A DNA stretch of 64,000 bases from Mucisphaera sp965279675 (GCF_965279675.1 NZ_CBDIIJ010000002.1:2666001-2730000); one strand, 5' to 3'; positions 45,788 through 55,857 are shown, numbered from the stretch's first letter. Numbers and translations: made by a program. The notes: generated from the letters alone by a model not told the origin.

Positions 45788-46621
45788 ATGAACCGGATTG
45801 AGCGGATTTTTTCGGAGCAGGCTGCGTCTGGTGGGCGGGCGTTGATGCCTTTTCTGACGGCTGGCGATCCGTCGCTTGATCTGCTTGGTGATCTGCTGCT
45901 GGAGGCGGAGCGGAGCGGGGCGCACCTGTGTGAGGTGGGGATTCCGTTTTCGGATCCGATCGCGGATGGGCCGGTGATTCAGGCGTCGATGACGCATGCG
46001 CTTCGTGGTGGCGTTCGGGTGGACGGGATCTTTGAGGCGATTGAGGCGGTGCGTGCCAAGACGGAGCTTGGTCTGGTTGCGATGGTGAGTTATTCGATCG
46101 TGCATCGGTACGGGTTGGAGCGGTTCGTTAAGCGTGCCAAGGCGGCGGGTTTTGACGGGCTAATTTTTCCTGATCTGGCTTTGGAGGCGTCGGGTCCGGC
46201 GCGTGAGGCCGCGGCGTCGGCGGGGCTGACGCTTAGTCTGCTGATTGCGCCCACGACGGGTCTTGAGCGGGCGACCGAGATTGCGGCTGCTTGTACGGGG
46301 TTTGGATACATCGTGGCGAGGTCGGGGATCACGGGTGAGCAGTTGACGCTGCCTGAGGACCTGACGGTTCGGTTGGCGGCATTGGCGGAGCGGGTGTCTG
46401 TGCCGCGGGCGGTTGGCTTTGGGGTGTCGAGCGGGGCGCACGTGCGGACGATTCTGGAGCATGCGGAGGGTGTGATTGTTGGATCGGCGTTGGTGCGGCG
46501 GATCGCGGAGCAGCGTGAGGCGGGTCGTGAGGCTGTGTTGTCGGCGGCGGGTGGGTTTATCCGGTCTTTGGCGGAGGGGCTCCCAGAGACATCGGCGGGT
46601 GCCGGGGTGGGTGGGGCCTGA
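45788..46621 (+). CDS. trpA: Tryptophan synthase alpha subunit
   Basis: A 277-residue TIM-barrel enzyme that cleaves indole-3-glycerol phosphate. MPFLTAGDPS, then EVGIPFSDPIADGPVIQ with the catalytic Glu and Asp, and ARSGITGE near residue 180 are diagnostic. The ATG at 45788 agrees with the usual N-terminus (NRIERIF); the longer open frame upstream is not supported. No ribosome site is obvious. trpB is not next to it; the following gene overlaps the stop by one base and is a small membrane protein unrelated to tryptophan synthesis. Confidence 0.95.
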   Translation: MNRIERIFSEQAASGGRALMPFLTAGDPSLDLLGDLLLEAERSGAHLCEVGIPFSDPIADGPVIQASMTHALRGGVRVDGIFEAIEAVRAKTELGLVAMVSYSIVHRYGLERFVKRAKAAGFDGLIFPDLALEASGPAREAAASAGLTLSLLIAPTTGLERATEIAAACTGFGYIVARSGITGEQLTLPEDLTVRLAALAERVSVPRAVGFGVSSGAHVRTILEHAEGVIVGSALVRRIAEQREAGREAVLSAAGGFIRSLAEGLPETSAGAGVGGA

Positions 46622-46929
46622 TGATGGTGCTGCCTGACTGGTCACTGAGGGCGGTCAAGGGGCTGGCGGGGTTGTTGTGGGCTGGAGGGCTGATGTTGAT
46701 GGGTTTGTGGCTGTGGGAGCATTTTGGAGATCGGTCGATGGAGGGGCGGTTGCTATCGCTTTCGGCGCTTGCGGGTGGGCTGTTTGTGTTCATGTGGATG
46801 GTGGCGGATGACGTTTTTCCGGCTTCAAACGAGGTGGTTACGGGCTTCCTGAAGGCGTTGGTGGGCGTGATTTTCTGGGCGTCTATCGGTCTCGTGGTGA
46901 TTGTTATGGGCGTGGGTGCGTTGGGTTGA
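46621..46929 (+). CDS. Small hypothetical membrane protein, three helices
   Basis: A 102-residue protein whose ATG overlaps the trpA stop by one base; a second ATG follows at once. Three hydrophobic segments (about residues 12-32, 43-62 and 76-100) leave almost no soluble part. No family recognised. It is translationally coupled to trpA and followed at 60 bases by the exported repeat protein. Confidence 0.6.
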   Translation: MMVLPDWSLRAVKGLAGLLWAGGLMLMGLWLWEHFGDRSMEGRLLSLSALAGGLFVFMWMVADDVFPASNEVVTGFLKALVGVIFWASIGLVVIVMGVGALG

Positions 46930-46988
46930 ACGATAGAGGGGTTGGGGGCGTAGGTGATGAGTCCTTTGAGGCCGATGAGAGGTCGATG

Positions 46989-49448
46989 ATGCAGGAACGC
47001 GTTCGCTGGCTTGGTTCGATGGTTTTGCTGTTGGCTCTGGGTTTTCAGTGGATGAATCCGGGAGGGGCTTTAGCGCAGTCCTCGGATGAGGAGGCGAGTC
47101 TGGATCGGCTGGTTGGGGATCGGCTGGTGCTGTATGCGCTTCAGTATCTGGAGGGTGACGGGGAGGTGCTTGATTTTCAGCTGGAGATGGCTGAGATGCT
47201 TTTCAATCAGGCGTTGTTGTTTTCGCCTGAGGACATCGATCTTTGGCGGTTGAAGGCTGATCTGGCAGCGGCTCGTCAGGACTGGGATGCTCGGCAGCGG
47301 GCGCTTCGGACGGTTCTGCGATTGGATCCGTCTGATGACGGGACGCGGCTGGACCTGATCTATCTGCTGCTTGAGGGGATTCAGACGCTGGATGCTCGGC
47401 TGGCGCGGGTGGAATCGCTTTTGATGGGTGAGCGGGCGGAGGAGCTGAGCCGTCCGTTGCGTTCGCGGCTGGCGGTGTATGCGGCGGCGGCGGCCCGAGA
47501 GTTGGGGGATCAGACGAAGTTTGCGCGTTGGTTGCGGGCGGCGGCGCAGCTTGATCCGGCGAACGATTCGGCGATGCGGATGATGCTGGATTATGCGATC
47601 GAGCAGGGTTCGGGGCTGGCGACGCTTGGTGCGGTGACGATGCAGCTGGTGGCGGCTGCGCCGCTGGATCGGGGGGCGCGGGTTGAGTTGGGGCTGCTTT
47701 TTCTGCAGACGGGTTGCTATGAGCGTGCGATTGGGCAGTTGATTCTCGCTTCGCAGCTTTCGACGGGTCCGTTGCCGCCTGAGGTGGTGAGTTCGGTGAT
47801 TCTGGCGCAGCTGGCTACAGGTGACGTGGCTGGCGCGTCGACGACGCTGGATCGGATGCAGGTGACGTATTACGCGGGGCCTCTGGATGAGGAGGAACAG
47901 CCGACGCCCGGCGCGTTGCCTCTGTCGCTGGAGGTGCTTCGTCTGGCTAGTCTGATCAATGGGGATGAGGCGGCGGCGCTGGCTTCGTATGAGCGGATTG
48001 CTCGGGAGCTGATCGGTCAGGGCACGGTGGAATCGTTGGCGGCGCTTGGGCGTATCACGGCGATGCTGGCGCCGGCGCAGATTGATCGTTCGGGTTTGCT
48101 GGCGGGGTTGCAGGAGGTTGCGCCGGACGTGGCCTCGCTGGTGCAGGCGACCATTGATCTTGGGGAGGGGCGGTTGGAGGCGGCGCGTGATCGGCTGGTG
48201 CTGATTACGGCGACTGAACCGATGGCGGATGTGGTTCTGGCGACGATGCCGGGCGTGAGTGATGAGCGGGCTCGGCGTTTGTTTGCGCGGGCGGTTTCGG
48301 CGGGTCCTGAGGACCTGGCGGCGATTCTGGCGGGGATGCTGCATCAGGCTCGTTTTGGTGAGGTGGTTCGGCCGAGCAGGGATGGCGAGCGTCTGCTTGA
48401 GTTGATGGGGCGTTATCCGAGTCAGCTCTGGCAGTTGGATACGTCTTTCCGATCGTGGACGGATGTGGATCTGCGTGTGCATGAGGGTGGGTCGTTTGAG
48501 TTGCTGGACCCGATGCCGGCGACGTTGGTGGTGAGCAATCTGACGGGGTTGCCGATGACGTTCGGGGGTTCGGGCGGGGCGGTGAGTGATGTGGTGATGA
48601 TGAGTTTTTCGGTGTCGGTGCTGGGGCGTCCGTATGCGAATCTGCCGCCAATGATCGTGGATGTTGATCGTCGGATCACGTTGGATGGTGGTCGGTCGAT
48701 TGAGATCCCGATCAACCTTCGTCAGTCGATGCTGGCGGGTCTGACGGCGGACAATCCGTTTACGACGGTGTTTGTGGATATGAGCGTGGTGCTTGATCCT
48801 CGGCCAACGCGTTTTGGCGGCATTTCGGCTGGACCGCTTGGCGCGGTGGATAACGAGCGTGGCGTTGTGATTCGTTCGGTGCCGCCGACATCGGAGCGGT
48901 TGGACGAATGGATTGCGGGGATGGGTGATCTGTCGACGGCGGATGAGGTGCTGGCGGGCTTGCGTGTGATGGGTTGTGCGACGCAGGGATTGGTGCGTGG
49001 TTTGACGGAGGATGAGGTTGGGCGTGCAGCGGGTGAGTTGATTCAGGCTTATCTGCAGGCGGGTCCGAAGGCGCAGACGTATCTGATTATGGCGATGTCA
49101 TCGGTGGAGCGTTCGAATCGTTTGCTGCGGCCGATTCTGGAAGATGCGGCGAATTCGGATGTTCCGATTGTTCGGATGGGTTATCTGCTTCGTCATGTCG
49201 GGTCGGCTGCGGATGTGTCGCTTCGCGACTCGCTGGATTCAGAGGATGAATCGTTGAGACGTTTTGCGGCGGCGTATGAGTCCTTTTTGTCGGTGCTTGA
49301 GCGGGCGCGTGTGGAGGCGGGGGTGGGGGCTCCGGATGCGGAGGCGGGTACGGGTGGGTTCATCGGTTTGCCGACGCCTGAGGAATTGCTGGCCCCGCCT
49401 GAGGAGGAGGATCCGTTCGGAGAGCGGTTAGAGCCTGATGAGCAGTGA
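46989..49448 (+). CDS. Large exported helical-repeat (TPR-like) protein
   Basis: About 819 residues. A signal peptide (WLGSMVLLLALGF...) probably ends after ALAQ near residue 30. Residues about 60-420 are helical repeats of TPR type (ALLFSPEDIDLWRLKADLAAARQDW, then similar units). The rest mixes a beta-rich part near 500-600 with helical ends. No catalytic motif seen. I choose the ATG at 46989 because GAGAGG lies six bases before it; another ATG is at 46986 and the frame opens with TTG at 46926. The last 11 bases overlap the next gene. A periplasmic scaffold role is a guess. Confidence 0.65.
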   Translation: MQERVRWLGSMVLLLALGFQWMNPGGALAQSSDEEASLDRLVGDRLVLYALQYLEGDGEVLDFQLEMAEMLFNQALLFSPEDIDLWRLKADLAAARQDWDARQRALRTVLRLDPSDDGTRLDLIYLLLEGIQTLDARLARVESLLMGERAEELSRPLRSRLAVYAAAAARELGDQTKFARWLRAAAQLDPANDSAMRMMLDYAIEQGSGLATLGAVTMQLVAAAPLDRGARVELGLLFLQTGCYERAIGQLILASQLSTGPLPPEVVSSVILAQLATGDVAGASTTLDRMQVTYYAGPLDEEEQPTPGALPLSLEVLRLASLINGDEAAALASYERIARELIGQGTVESLAALGRITAMLAPAQIDRSGLLAGLQEVAPDVASLVQATIDLGEGRLEAARDRLVLITATEPMADVVLATMPGVSDERARRLFARAVSAGPEDLAAILAGMLHQARFGEVVRPSRDGERLLELMGRYPSQLWQLDTSFRSWTDVDLRVHEGGSFELLDPMPATLVVSNLTGLPMTFGGSGGAVSDVVMMSFSVSVLGRPYANLPPMIVDVDRRITLDGGRSIEIPINLRQSMLAGLTADNPFTTVFVDMSVVLDPRPTRFGGISAGPLGAVDNERGVVIRSVPPTSERLDEWIAGMGDLSTADEVLAGLRVMGCATQGLVRGLTEDEVGRAAGELIQAYLQAGPKAQTYLIMAMSSVERSNRLLRPILEDAANSDVPIVRMGYLLRHVGSAADVSLRDSLDSEDESLRRFAAAYESFLSVLERARVEAGVGAPDAEAGTGGFIGLPTPEELLAPPEEEDPFGERLEPDEQ

Positions 49449-50118
49449 TTGGCTGGTGCTACTGGATATCGATGGGACGTTGCTGACGACCGAGGGTGTG
49501 GGTCCGGGTTTGATGCAGCGGGCGTCGGATGAGGTTTTGGGCGGGGCGCTTCGGTTTGATCGGGTGGATTTTTCGGGGAATCTGGATCCGTTGATTGTTT
49601 CGGAGGCGGCGGCTCATTCCGGAGTTGCGTTGGATGAGCTGCTGGAGCGGCGGTTTCGGGAGGCGTATGTCCGAGCGCTAGCTGCGTGGGTGGAGGTGGA
49701 GCGGCCGTCGCTTTTGCCCGGGGCGGAGGGTTTGGTTGCCGGGCTGAGGCGGGCGGGTGTGGGTACTGGTTTGGTGACGGGTAATTTTCCGGAGGCCGCA
49801 CGGATCAAGCTGGATGCGGTGGGGCTGGGCCTGGATGGTTTTGAAGCGAACGGTTTTGGTGATGATGCGGCGGATCGGCCTGGTCTGGTGGCGGTGGCGC
49901 GGGAGCGTCATGGCACCGAGGTGGCGGATGAGCGGGTGGTGGTGGTGGGTGATACGCCTCGGGACGTGGCGTGTGCGAAGGCGCACGGGTGTGTGGCGGT
50001 GGCGGTGACGACCGGGCGGTTTGGGCGGGAGGAGCTAGCGGGGTGTGGTGCGGATCGGGTGTTGGATTCGCTGGAGGAGGCGGAGGCTGTGCTGGGTGGG
50101 ATGGGGCTGATTCTGTAG
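49438..50118 (+). CDS. HAD-superfamily hydrolase, phosphoglycolate phosphatase-like (second)
   Basis: A 226-residue HAD phosphatase. LLDIDGTLL has the nucleophile Asp10 and Asp12; TGN near residue 103 is motif II and VVGDTPRDV near 161 is motif IV. The cap is helical and of similar size to that of the first HAD gene at 312-971, with which it shares only the family plan. ATG at 49438 lies inside the end of the preceding gene (11-base overlap). It converges with nuoN across 24 T-rich bases. Substrate unknown. Confidence 0.8.
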   Translation: MSSDWLVLLDIDGTLLTTEGVGPGLMQRASDEVLGGALRFDRVDFSGNLDPLIVSEAAAHSGVALDELLERRFREAYVRALAAWVEVERPSLLPGAEGLVAGLRRAGVGTGLVTGNFPEAARIKLDAVGLGLDGFEANGFGDDAADRPGLVAVARERHGTEVADERVVVVGDTPRDVACAKAHGCVAVAVTTGRFGREELAGCGADRVLDSLEEAEAVLGGMGLIL

Positions 50119-50142
50119 CGGGTGTTTGGAGGGGTGTTGTTT

Positions 50143-51756
50143 TTATTTGGTTTCGGTGGCGCGTTGGGTTTCGAGTGTCAGCCTTGACTCGATGGCGGGT
50201 GTCTGCTTCTCGAGGGAGAGTCGGGCGGCCTGCGTAGAGGCGTTGAGGACGGGGCCGCCAAAGAGGCCGAGGGCGAGTGCGAGGGTGGCGGCGATGCAGG
50301 CGGAGGCGATGGCGAGTTTGCTGGTGGCGTGTGAGGGTGTTTTCTCTTCGGCGGGGGTTGTGGGCCTGGTGAGGATCATGGGGCCGGCGGCGAGGCGGAG
50401 GTAGTAGCCGGCGGAGATGGCTGAGTTGATGATGAGGATGGTGATGAGGGCGACGTGGCCGTCGGCGAGGCCGGCGGTCATGATGTGGAGCTTGCCTACG
50501 AAGCCGATGAGGGGCGGGAGGCCGAGGAGGGAGAGGGCACCCACGGCGAGGCAGATAGCAAGGAGTGGGTTGGTCGCGCGCAGGCCGTTGAGGTCGTCGT
50601 AGGTGTGGCCGTCCTCGGGTTCTTTGGGTAGGGCGGCGAGGGCTGCGAAGCAGGCGATGGTGCCGGCTGCGTAAGCGGGTAGGTAGAAGAGGAGGGCGGC
50701 GAGCCCGCTGGCCCCACCGGTGAGCGCGGGTCCGACGATCACGGGGATGAGGAGGTAGCCGGAGTGGGCGACCGAGGAATAGGCAAGCATGCGCTTGACG
50801 TTGGTTTGGACGAGCGCGAGGAGGTTGCCGGCGGTCATGGTTAGGACGGCTATGGCGGCGATGGCGAAGGCGATGATTTCGCCCGCGTCGGTGGCGGTGG
50901 GGTTCTTGTCGAGCGGCCAGCCGATCATGGCCATGATGAGGATGAGGGCGGAGAAGCCTGCGGTTTTGGGGATGACGGCGAGGAAGGCGGTGACGGGGGT
51001 GGCTGCGCCCTGGTAGACGTCGGCGGCGTAGAAGTGCATGGGGAAGGCGGCGAGCTTGAAGGCGATGCCGAGCACTGCGAGGAGGACGCCTGTGGTGAGC
51101 AGGGGCGTGAGGGTGCCGGTGCTGGCGGTTTCTGCGGCGATGGCGTTGCGGATGTCGGTGAAGTCGGTCGCGCCGGTGGCTCCGTAGATGAGGGCGAAGC
51201 CGTAGAGGAAGATGGCTGCGGAGAAGGCGCCGAGGAAGAAGTACTTGACGGCGGCTTCCTGGGCTCTGGGGTTGTTGCGGGAGGTGGCGACCATGACGTA
51301 GGTCGGGAGGGAGGTGAGTTCGAGGGCGAGGAATAGCCAGACGAGGTCGTCGGCTCCGGCGGTGAGCATGGCACCGACGGTGGAGAGCAGGGCGAAGGCG
51401 AAGAACTCGCCTCGGTTGCTGCGGCCGGGCTGGAACTCGGGGCCGGATTCGGCCTGGATGGTCTGGGGGAGCCGGTTGGGAACGGCGGCGCAGACGAGGA
51501 TGAGGATGAAGGCGAGGAGTGGGAAGAGGACGCGGAAGTAGCCGCCGGCTGCGCCGAGGCCGACGCCTGAGTTGAGGGGTTCGCCGACGGTGAGTGCGAG
51601 GAGTGTAGCGATGAGGCAGGCGATGGCGGCGATGGGGGCGGTGAGCTGGCGGGTTGCCTGGGTTCTGGCGAGGCCTAGTCCGAGGCAGAGGACGGCTGCG
51701 ATGAGCAGGGTCATCTCGGGCCAGAGGTTGAGGAGTTTCTCAAGCAGGGGGTTCAT
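50143..51756 (-). CDS. nuoN: NADH-quinone oxidoreductase subunit N
   Basis: A 537-residue proton-pumping, antiporter-like subunit of complex I with about 14 transmembrane helices. The core proton-antiporter motif is visible: the Lys in FKLAAFPMHFYAADVYQGA near 225 and the Glu in LALELTSLPTYVM near 145. ATG at 51756 is six bases after the nuoM stop. It is the last gene of the nuoJ-K-L-M-N run, which is transcribed leftward. Confidence 0.93.
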   Translation of the reverse strand: MNPLLEKLLNLWPEMTLLIAAVLCLGLGLARTQATRQLTAPIAAIACLIATLLALTVGEPLNSGVGLGAAGGYFRVLFPLLAFILILVCAAVPNRLPQTIQAESGPEFQPGRSNRGEFFAFALLSTVGAMLTAGADDLVWLFLALELTSLPTYVMVATSRNNPRAQEAAVKYFFLGAFSAAIFLYGFALIYGATGATDFTDIRNAIAAETASTGTLTPLLTTGVLLAVLGIAFKLAAFPMHFYAADVYQGAATPVTAFLAVIPKTAGFSALILIMAMIGWPLDKNPTATDAGEIIAFAIAAIAVLTMTAGNLLALVQTNVKRMLAYSSVAHSGYLLIPVIVGPALTGGASGLAALLFYLPAYAAGTIACFAALAALPKEPEDGHTYDDLNGLRATNPLLAICLAVGALSLLGLPPLIGFVGKLHIMTAGLADGHVALITILIINSAISAGYYLRLAAGPMILTRPTTPAEEKTPSHATSKLAIASACIAATLALALGLFGGPVLNASTQAARLSLEKQTPAIESRLTLETQRATETK

Positions 51757-51762
51757 CGTGGG

Positions 51763-53421
51763 TTACTCGGTCGTGGGCCGTTCGGCGAGGGTTTGGATCG
51801 CTTCGGCGGGTTGATCTTGGTTGAGGTTTTCTTCGGCGACCTGCTGGTAGAGCTGGGCCTGGGCGCGGCTGGTCATCTCGGCGACGGAGGGTTCGAGGGT
51901 GCTGAGCATAGGGAAGGGGAAGATGCCGAAGATGAGGCAGAAGGCGGCGAGGGGAGCGAGGGCGGAGAGCTCTCGGGTAGAGAGGTCTTTGGCCTGTTCG
52001 GGGTCGTCAACGGCGCCGGAGTTGGGGTAGTGGGTGGCTTTGAGGGGGCCGAAGGCGAAGGTATTGGCGAGGCGGAGGAGGTAGAGGGCACCGATGATGA
52101 GGCCGAGTCCTGCGAAGAGGGCGAAGATCGGTCCGAGGAGGTTGGCGGAGAGGAAGGTGCCCATGAGGGTGAGGAATTCGCCGACGAAGCCGTTGAGGCC
52201 GGGGAGGCCGACGGAGGCCATGACGAAGAAGACGAAGAAGAAGGTCCATGCGGGCATGACTTTGGCGAGGCCTGAGACTTCGCCCAGTTCGCGGGTCTTG
52301 AAGCGGTCGTGGAGGATGCCAACGCAGAGGAGGAGTCCGCCTGCGGCGATGCCGTGGTTGACGAGGTAGGCGGCGGCGCCGACGGGTCCGATGTTCTGGT
52401 CGTCGAGGGCGAAGATGCCGAGGATCACGAACCCCATGTGGGAGATGGATGAGTAGGCGATGAGGCCTTTGGCGTCGGGCTGGACCCAGGCGATGAGGCC
52501 GGCGTAGATGATGCCGATGACGGCGAGGGTGGCGACGAGGGGTGCGTACTCGACGACGGCGACGGGGAGCATGGGCAGGACGATGCGGAGGATGCCGTAG
52601 GGGCCGAGCTTGAGGACGAGGGCGGCGAGGTCGACGGCACCGTCGGCGGATGAGCTCTGGTGGGCGGTGGGCAGCCAGTTGTGGAGGGGGAAGAGGGGGG
52701 TCTTGACGGCGAAGCCGAGCATGAGCGCGAGGAAGACCCAGCCCTGCTCGGTGGGGGTCATCATGGGGGCGGTGCTGATGAGGTCGTCGATCTGGAAGGA
52801 CCAGAAGCCGGTGAGTTGGGCGTGGTGGGTGGCGATGTAGGCGAGGCCGGCGAAGGTGAAGAGGGCGGAGACGAAGCCGTAGACGAACATCGTCGTGGCG
52901 GCGCGGCCTTTTTCGAGGTGTCCGAAGCGGCCGATGAGGATGTAGGAGGGGAGGAGGGTGAGTTCGAAGAAGGCGTAGAAGAGGATGACGTCGCGGGCGA
53001 CGAGGGCTCCGAGCATGGAGAAGAGGAGGACGTGGATCCAGATGAAGAAGGATCTGCGGTCGTCGGTTGCTTGTGTATCGTCGCCGGTGGGTGGTTTCGA
53101 GGCGAGGGCGGTGATGGGCATGACCAGGGCGGTGACGAGCATCATCCAGAGGGAGAGGCTGTCGATGCCGAGGGAGAAGGTGAGGCCGAGTTGGGGCATC
53201 CAGGCGACTTCAGAGGCGAGTTGGACGCCGTTTTGCTGCCAGTCGTAGAGGCCGAAGGCGGCGAGGACGATGCCGAGGGTGATGATGGATCCGGCGAAGC
53301 CGACATTCCATGCGGCCTGGGCGGTGGGCACGAGGCTGCGGAGAAGAAGCAGTCCTGTGGTGGCCAGGGGAACGGCGAGCAGTGCCAGCAGGAGCCAGCT
53401 GTTGGTGGAGAGCAGCGACAT
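51763..53421 (-). CDS. nuoM: NADH-quinone oxidoreductase subunit M
   Basis: A 552-residue antiporter-like complex I subunit. Typical segments are the FYAFFELTLLPSYILIG helix with the conserved Glu, AVKTPLFPLHNWLPTAH with the Lys, and SSISHMGFVILG. ATG at 53421 directly follows the nuoL stop with no gap. The extra C-terminal 60 residues (amphipathic, ending in a Gln/Glu-rich tail) are longer than in E. coli NuoM. Confidence 0.95.
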   Translation of the reverse strand: MSLLSTNSWLLLALLAVPLATTGLLLLRSLVPTAQAAWNVGFAGSIITLGIVLAAFGLYDWQQNGVQLASEVAWMPQLGLTFSLGIDSLSLWMMLVTALVMPITALASKPPTGDDTQATDDRRSFFIWIHVLLFSMLGALVARDVILFYAFFELTLLPSYILIGRFGHLEKGRAATTMFVYGFVSALFTFAGLAYIATHHAQLTGFWSFQIDDLISTAPMMTPTEQGWVFLALMLGFAVKTPLFPLHNWLPTAHQSSSADGAVDLAALVLKLGPYGILRIVLPMLPVAVVEYAPLVATLAVIGIIYAGLIAWVQPDAKGLIAYSSISHMGFVILGIFALDDQNIGPVGAAAYLVNHGIAAGGLLLCVGILHDRFKTRELGEVSGLAKVMPAWTFFFVFFVMASVGLPGLNGFVGEFLTLMGTFLSANLLGPIFALFAGLGLIIGALYLLRLANTFAFGPLKATHYPNSGAVDDPEQAKDLSTRELSALAPLAAFCLIFGIFPFPMLSTLEPSVAEMTSRAQAQLYQQVAEENLNQDQPAEAIQTLAERPTTE

Positions 53422-55485
53422 CTAGGTCAGGACCATGAAGACCAGGAGGCAGACGAGTCCGACGCCCGTGGCCATGCCGAGGGCATAGCTCTGGAGTCGG
53501 CCGGTCTGGCCTTGCTGGAAGGTGATGATGGCGAGGCCCTGCGGGATGAGGGCGAGTAGTTGGATGAGGCCACGGAGGCCGAGTTGATCGATGAGGGTGG
53601 AGGCGTAGCCGGTGATCTGTGCGGGGATGCCGACGGTGACTCGGTAGGTCTCGTCGACGTAGAGCTTGTCTTCGAGGGCTTTCTTGACGGGGCCGAGGGC
53701 CTTGGCGGTGGCGTCGCCTGTGTTTCGGCTGAGGGCGTGGAGGAAGAAGGCGAGGGTGATGCCGAGGAGGGCGACGATGGAGGAGATGATGGCGACGGCG
53801 GTGTGGACGTCCATGCCGAAGAGGGTTTTATCGTCGTGCTTGCCGTGGGCGGCGGGGTGTCCGGTGAGTTGGTAGGTGGCGTCGGGGTTGGCAGAGGACT
53901 CGTGGATGGCGTAGCCGATGAGGCCGTAGTCGACTTCGTGGAAGTGGTCGCCATGGGCGATAGCGGTGGTGCCGGTGCCGAGGAGGACCCCGCCAAGGAT
54001 GGCTCCGGCGGCGAGGATGATGAGCGGGGCGTTCATCGGCCAGAAGGGCATTTCGTGGGGTTCGGTGGGTGCGTGGTCGCCGTGGTGGTGATCACCCATC
54101 TCGTATTCGGTGGGTCCGAGGAAGATGCGGAACCAGACACGGAAGGTGTAGAAGGCGGTGAGGCCGGCGGTGGCGACGGCGGACCAGGCGAGGGTGGTGT
54201 AGAGGAGGCTGTCTTCGGTGATGCCCTGGGAGAAGACGCGGTAGAGGATGGCGTCTTTGGAGTAGAAACCGGCTAAGAAGGGGAAGCCGGCGAGGGCGAG
54301 GCAGCCGATCAGCATGAGGATGGCGGTGACCGGGAGTTTGCGGAAGAGGCCGGACATTTTCCGGAGGTCTAGCTGACCGGCCATGGCGTGCATGACGGAT
54401 CCGGCGGTGAGGAAAAGGAGGGCCTTGAAGAAGGCGTGGGTGACGAGGTGGAAGACGGCGGCAAAGGGCCCGAGGGCTCCGAGGGCGAGGAACATATAGC
54501 CGAGTTGGGAGACGGTGGAGTAGGCGTAGACGCGTTTGATGTCGTGCTGGGCGGTGGCGATGAGGCCGGCGACGATGGCGGTGAGGGCACCGATGACGGC
54601 GAGGGTGATGAGGGCGGCGGGGGCGAGGGCGAACAAGGCGGTGAGGCGAGCAACGATGTAGACGCCTGCGGTGACCATGGTGGCGGCGTGGATGAGGGCG
54701 GAGACGGGCGTGGGGCCTTCCATGGCGTCGGGCAGCCAGACGTAGAGGGGGATCTGGGCGGATTTACCGGCGGCACCGAGGATGAGCAGGAGGGGGATGA
54801 GGACGAGGTCGGGTCGTTCGGCAAAGGTCAGGGGGCCGTTGGCGGCGAGGAGGGAGGCGGTCTGGTTGAGGAGACCGGTTTCGCCTGAGAGTGTGACGGT
54901 GCCAAAGGTCTGGTAGATGAGGAAGATGCCGAGGGCGAGTCCGAGGTCGCCGATGCGGTTGAAGACGAAGGCTTTTTTGGCTGCTGCTGCGGCGGCGGGT
55001 CGGTGGAACTCGTGTCCGATGAGGAGGTAGGAGGCGAGGCCGACGCCTTCCCATCCGAGGAAGAGCAGGATGAGGTTGTCGGCCATGACGAGGTTGGTCA
55101 TGGCGAAGATGAAGAGGGTGACGCCTGCGAAGAAGCGTGCGTAGCCGGGATCGCCTTTCATGTAGCCGGTGGCGTAGATGGCGATGAGGGTGCCGATGCC
55201 GGTGACGACCCAGAGCATGAGGAGCGAGAGCGGGTCGAGGAGGTAGCCGAAGTTGACGGTGAAGGTGTCGCCGAAGGAGAGCCAGGGGTAGAGGATGGTG
55301 GCGGTGGGGTTGTTCTGGATGACGGCGGGTGTGACGGCGGCGGTGATGAGGAAGCTGGCGGCGATGGTGATGACGGCGATGGTGCCGGCGAAGCGTCCGA
55401 TGGCGGGCGCGAAGACGCCCCAGGTGCAGAGCAGTGCTCCGACGAGGGGTATCCATGGGATCCAGTTGGCCAGTTCGGGCTGCAT
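53422..55485 (-). CDS. nuoL: NADH-quinone oxidoreductase subunit L
   Basis: A 687-residue NuoL, the distal antiporter-like subunit with the lateral helix. Family marks are FLGWEGVGLASYLLIG with the conserved Glu, AAGKSAQIPLYVWLPDAMEGPTPVSALIHAATMV, and VSQLGYMFLALG. A His-rich loop (MGDHHHGDHAP near residue 462) sits between helices and is seen in many NuoL proteins. ATG at 55485, ten bases after nuoK. Confidence 0.96.
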   Translation of the reverse strand: MQPELANWIPWIPLVGALLCTWGVFAPAIGRFAGTIAVITIAASFLITAAVTPAVIQNNPTATILYPWLSFGDTFTVNFGYLLDPLSLLMLWVVTGIGTLIAIYATGYMKGDPGYARFFAGVTLFIFAMTNLVMADNLILLFLGWEGVGLASYLLIGHEFHRPAAAAAAKKAFVFNRIGDLGLALGIFLIYQTFGTVTLSGETGLLNQTASLLAANGPLTFAERPDLVLIPLLLILGAAGKSAQIPLYVWLPDAMEGPTPVSALIHAATMVTAGVYIVARLTALFALAPAALITLAVIGALTAIVAGLIATAQHDIKRVYAYSTVSQLGYMFLALGALGPFAAVFHLVTHAFFKALLFLTAGSVMHAMAGQLDLRKMSGLFRKLPVTAILMLIGCLALAGFPFLAGFYSKDAILYRVFSQGITEDSLLYTTLAWSAVATAGLTAFYTFRVWFRIFLGPTEYEMGDHHHGDHAPTEPHEMPFWPMNAPLIILAAGAILGGVLLGTGTTAIAHGDHFHEVDYGLIGYAIHESSANPDATYQLTGHPAAHGKHDDKTLFGMDVHTAVAIISSIVALLGITLAFFLHALSRNTGDATAKALGPVKKALEDKLYVDETYRVTVGIPAQITGYASTLIDQLGLRGLIQLLALIPQGLAIITFQQGQTGRLQSYALGMATGVGLVCLLVFMVLT

Positions 55486-55494
55486 GTTGGTTGG

Positions 55495-55815
55495 CTATCC
55501 CTTGAGGTCGGCCCAGGCCTGGACGTCGAGTGTTCGCTTGCGTCTAAAGAGCAGGACGACGAGTCCGAGAGCCATGGCTGCCTCGGCGGCGGCGATGGTG
55601 ATGACGAAGATGACGAAGGTCTGTCCGACTTCGTGGAGGTGATATCTGGCGAAGGCTGCGAGTGAGACGATGACGCCTTGGAACATCATCTCGGTGCAGA
55701 GGAAGAGGATGATCATGTTTCGGCGTGTGAGGAAGCCGATCATGCCGAGCGCGAACAGGACCCCGCCGAGGGCGAGGTAATGGGTGAGGACCAGGTTGGT
55801 GAGTTCGTTGGCCAT
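55495..55815 (-). CDS. nuoK: NADH-quinone oxidoreductase subunit K
   Basis: A 106-residue, three-helix subunit. The two conserved membrane glutamates of the proton path are present in LFLCTEMMFQ (about residue 42) and AAAEAAMALG (about 77). It follows nuoJ after 42 bases and precedes nuoL. Confidence 0.95.
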   Translation of the reverse strand: MANELTNLVLTHYLALGGVLFALGMIGFLTRRNMIILFLCTEMMFQGVIVSLAAFARYHLHEVGQTFVIFVITIAAAEAAMALGLVVLLFRRKRTLDVQAWADLKG

Positions 55816-55857
55816 CCGTTGCTGTCCGTGCGTGCTGGCTGCGGTCCTTGGTGTTGC

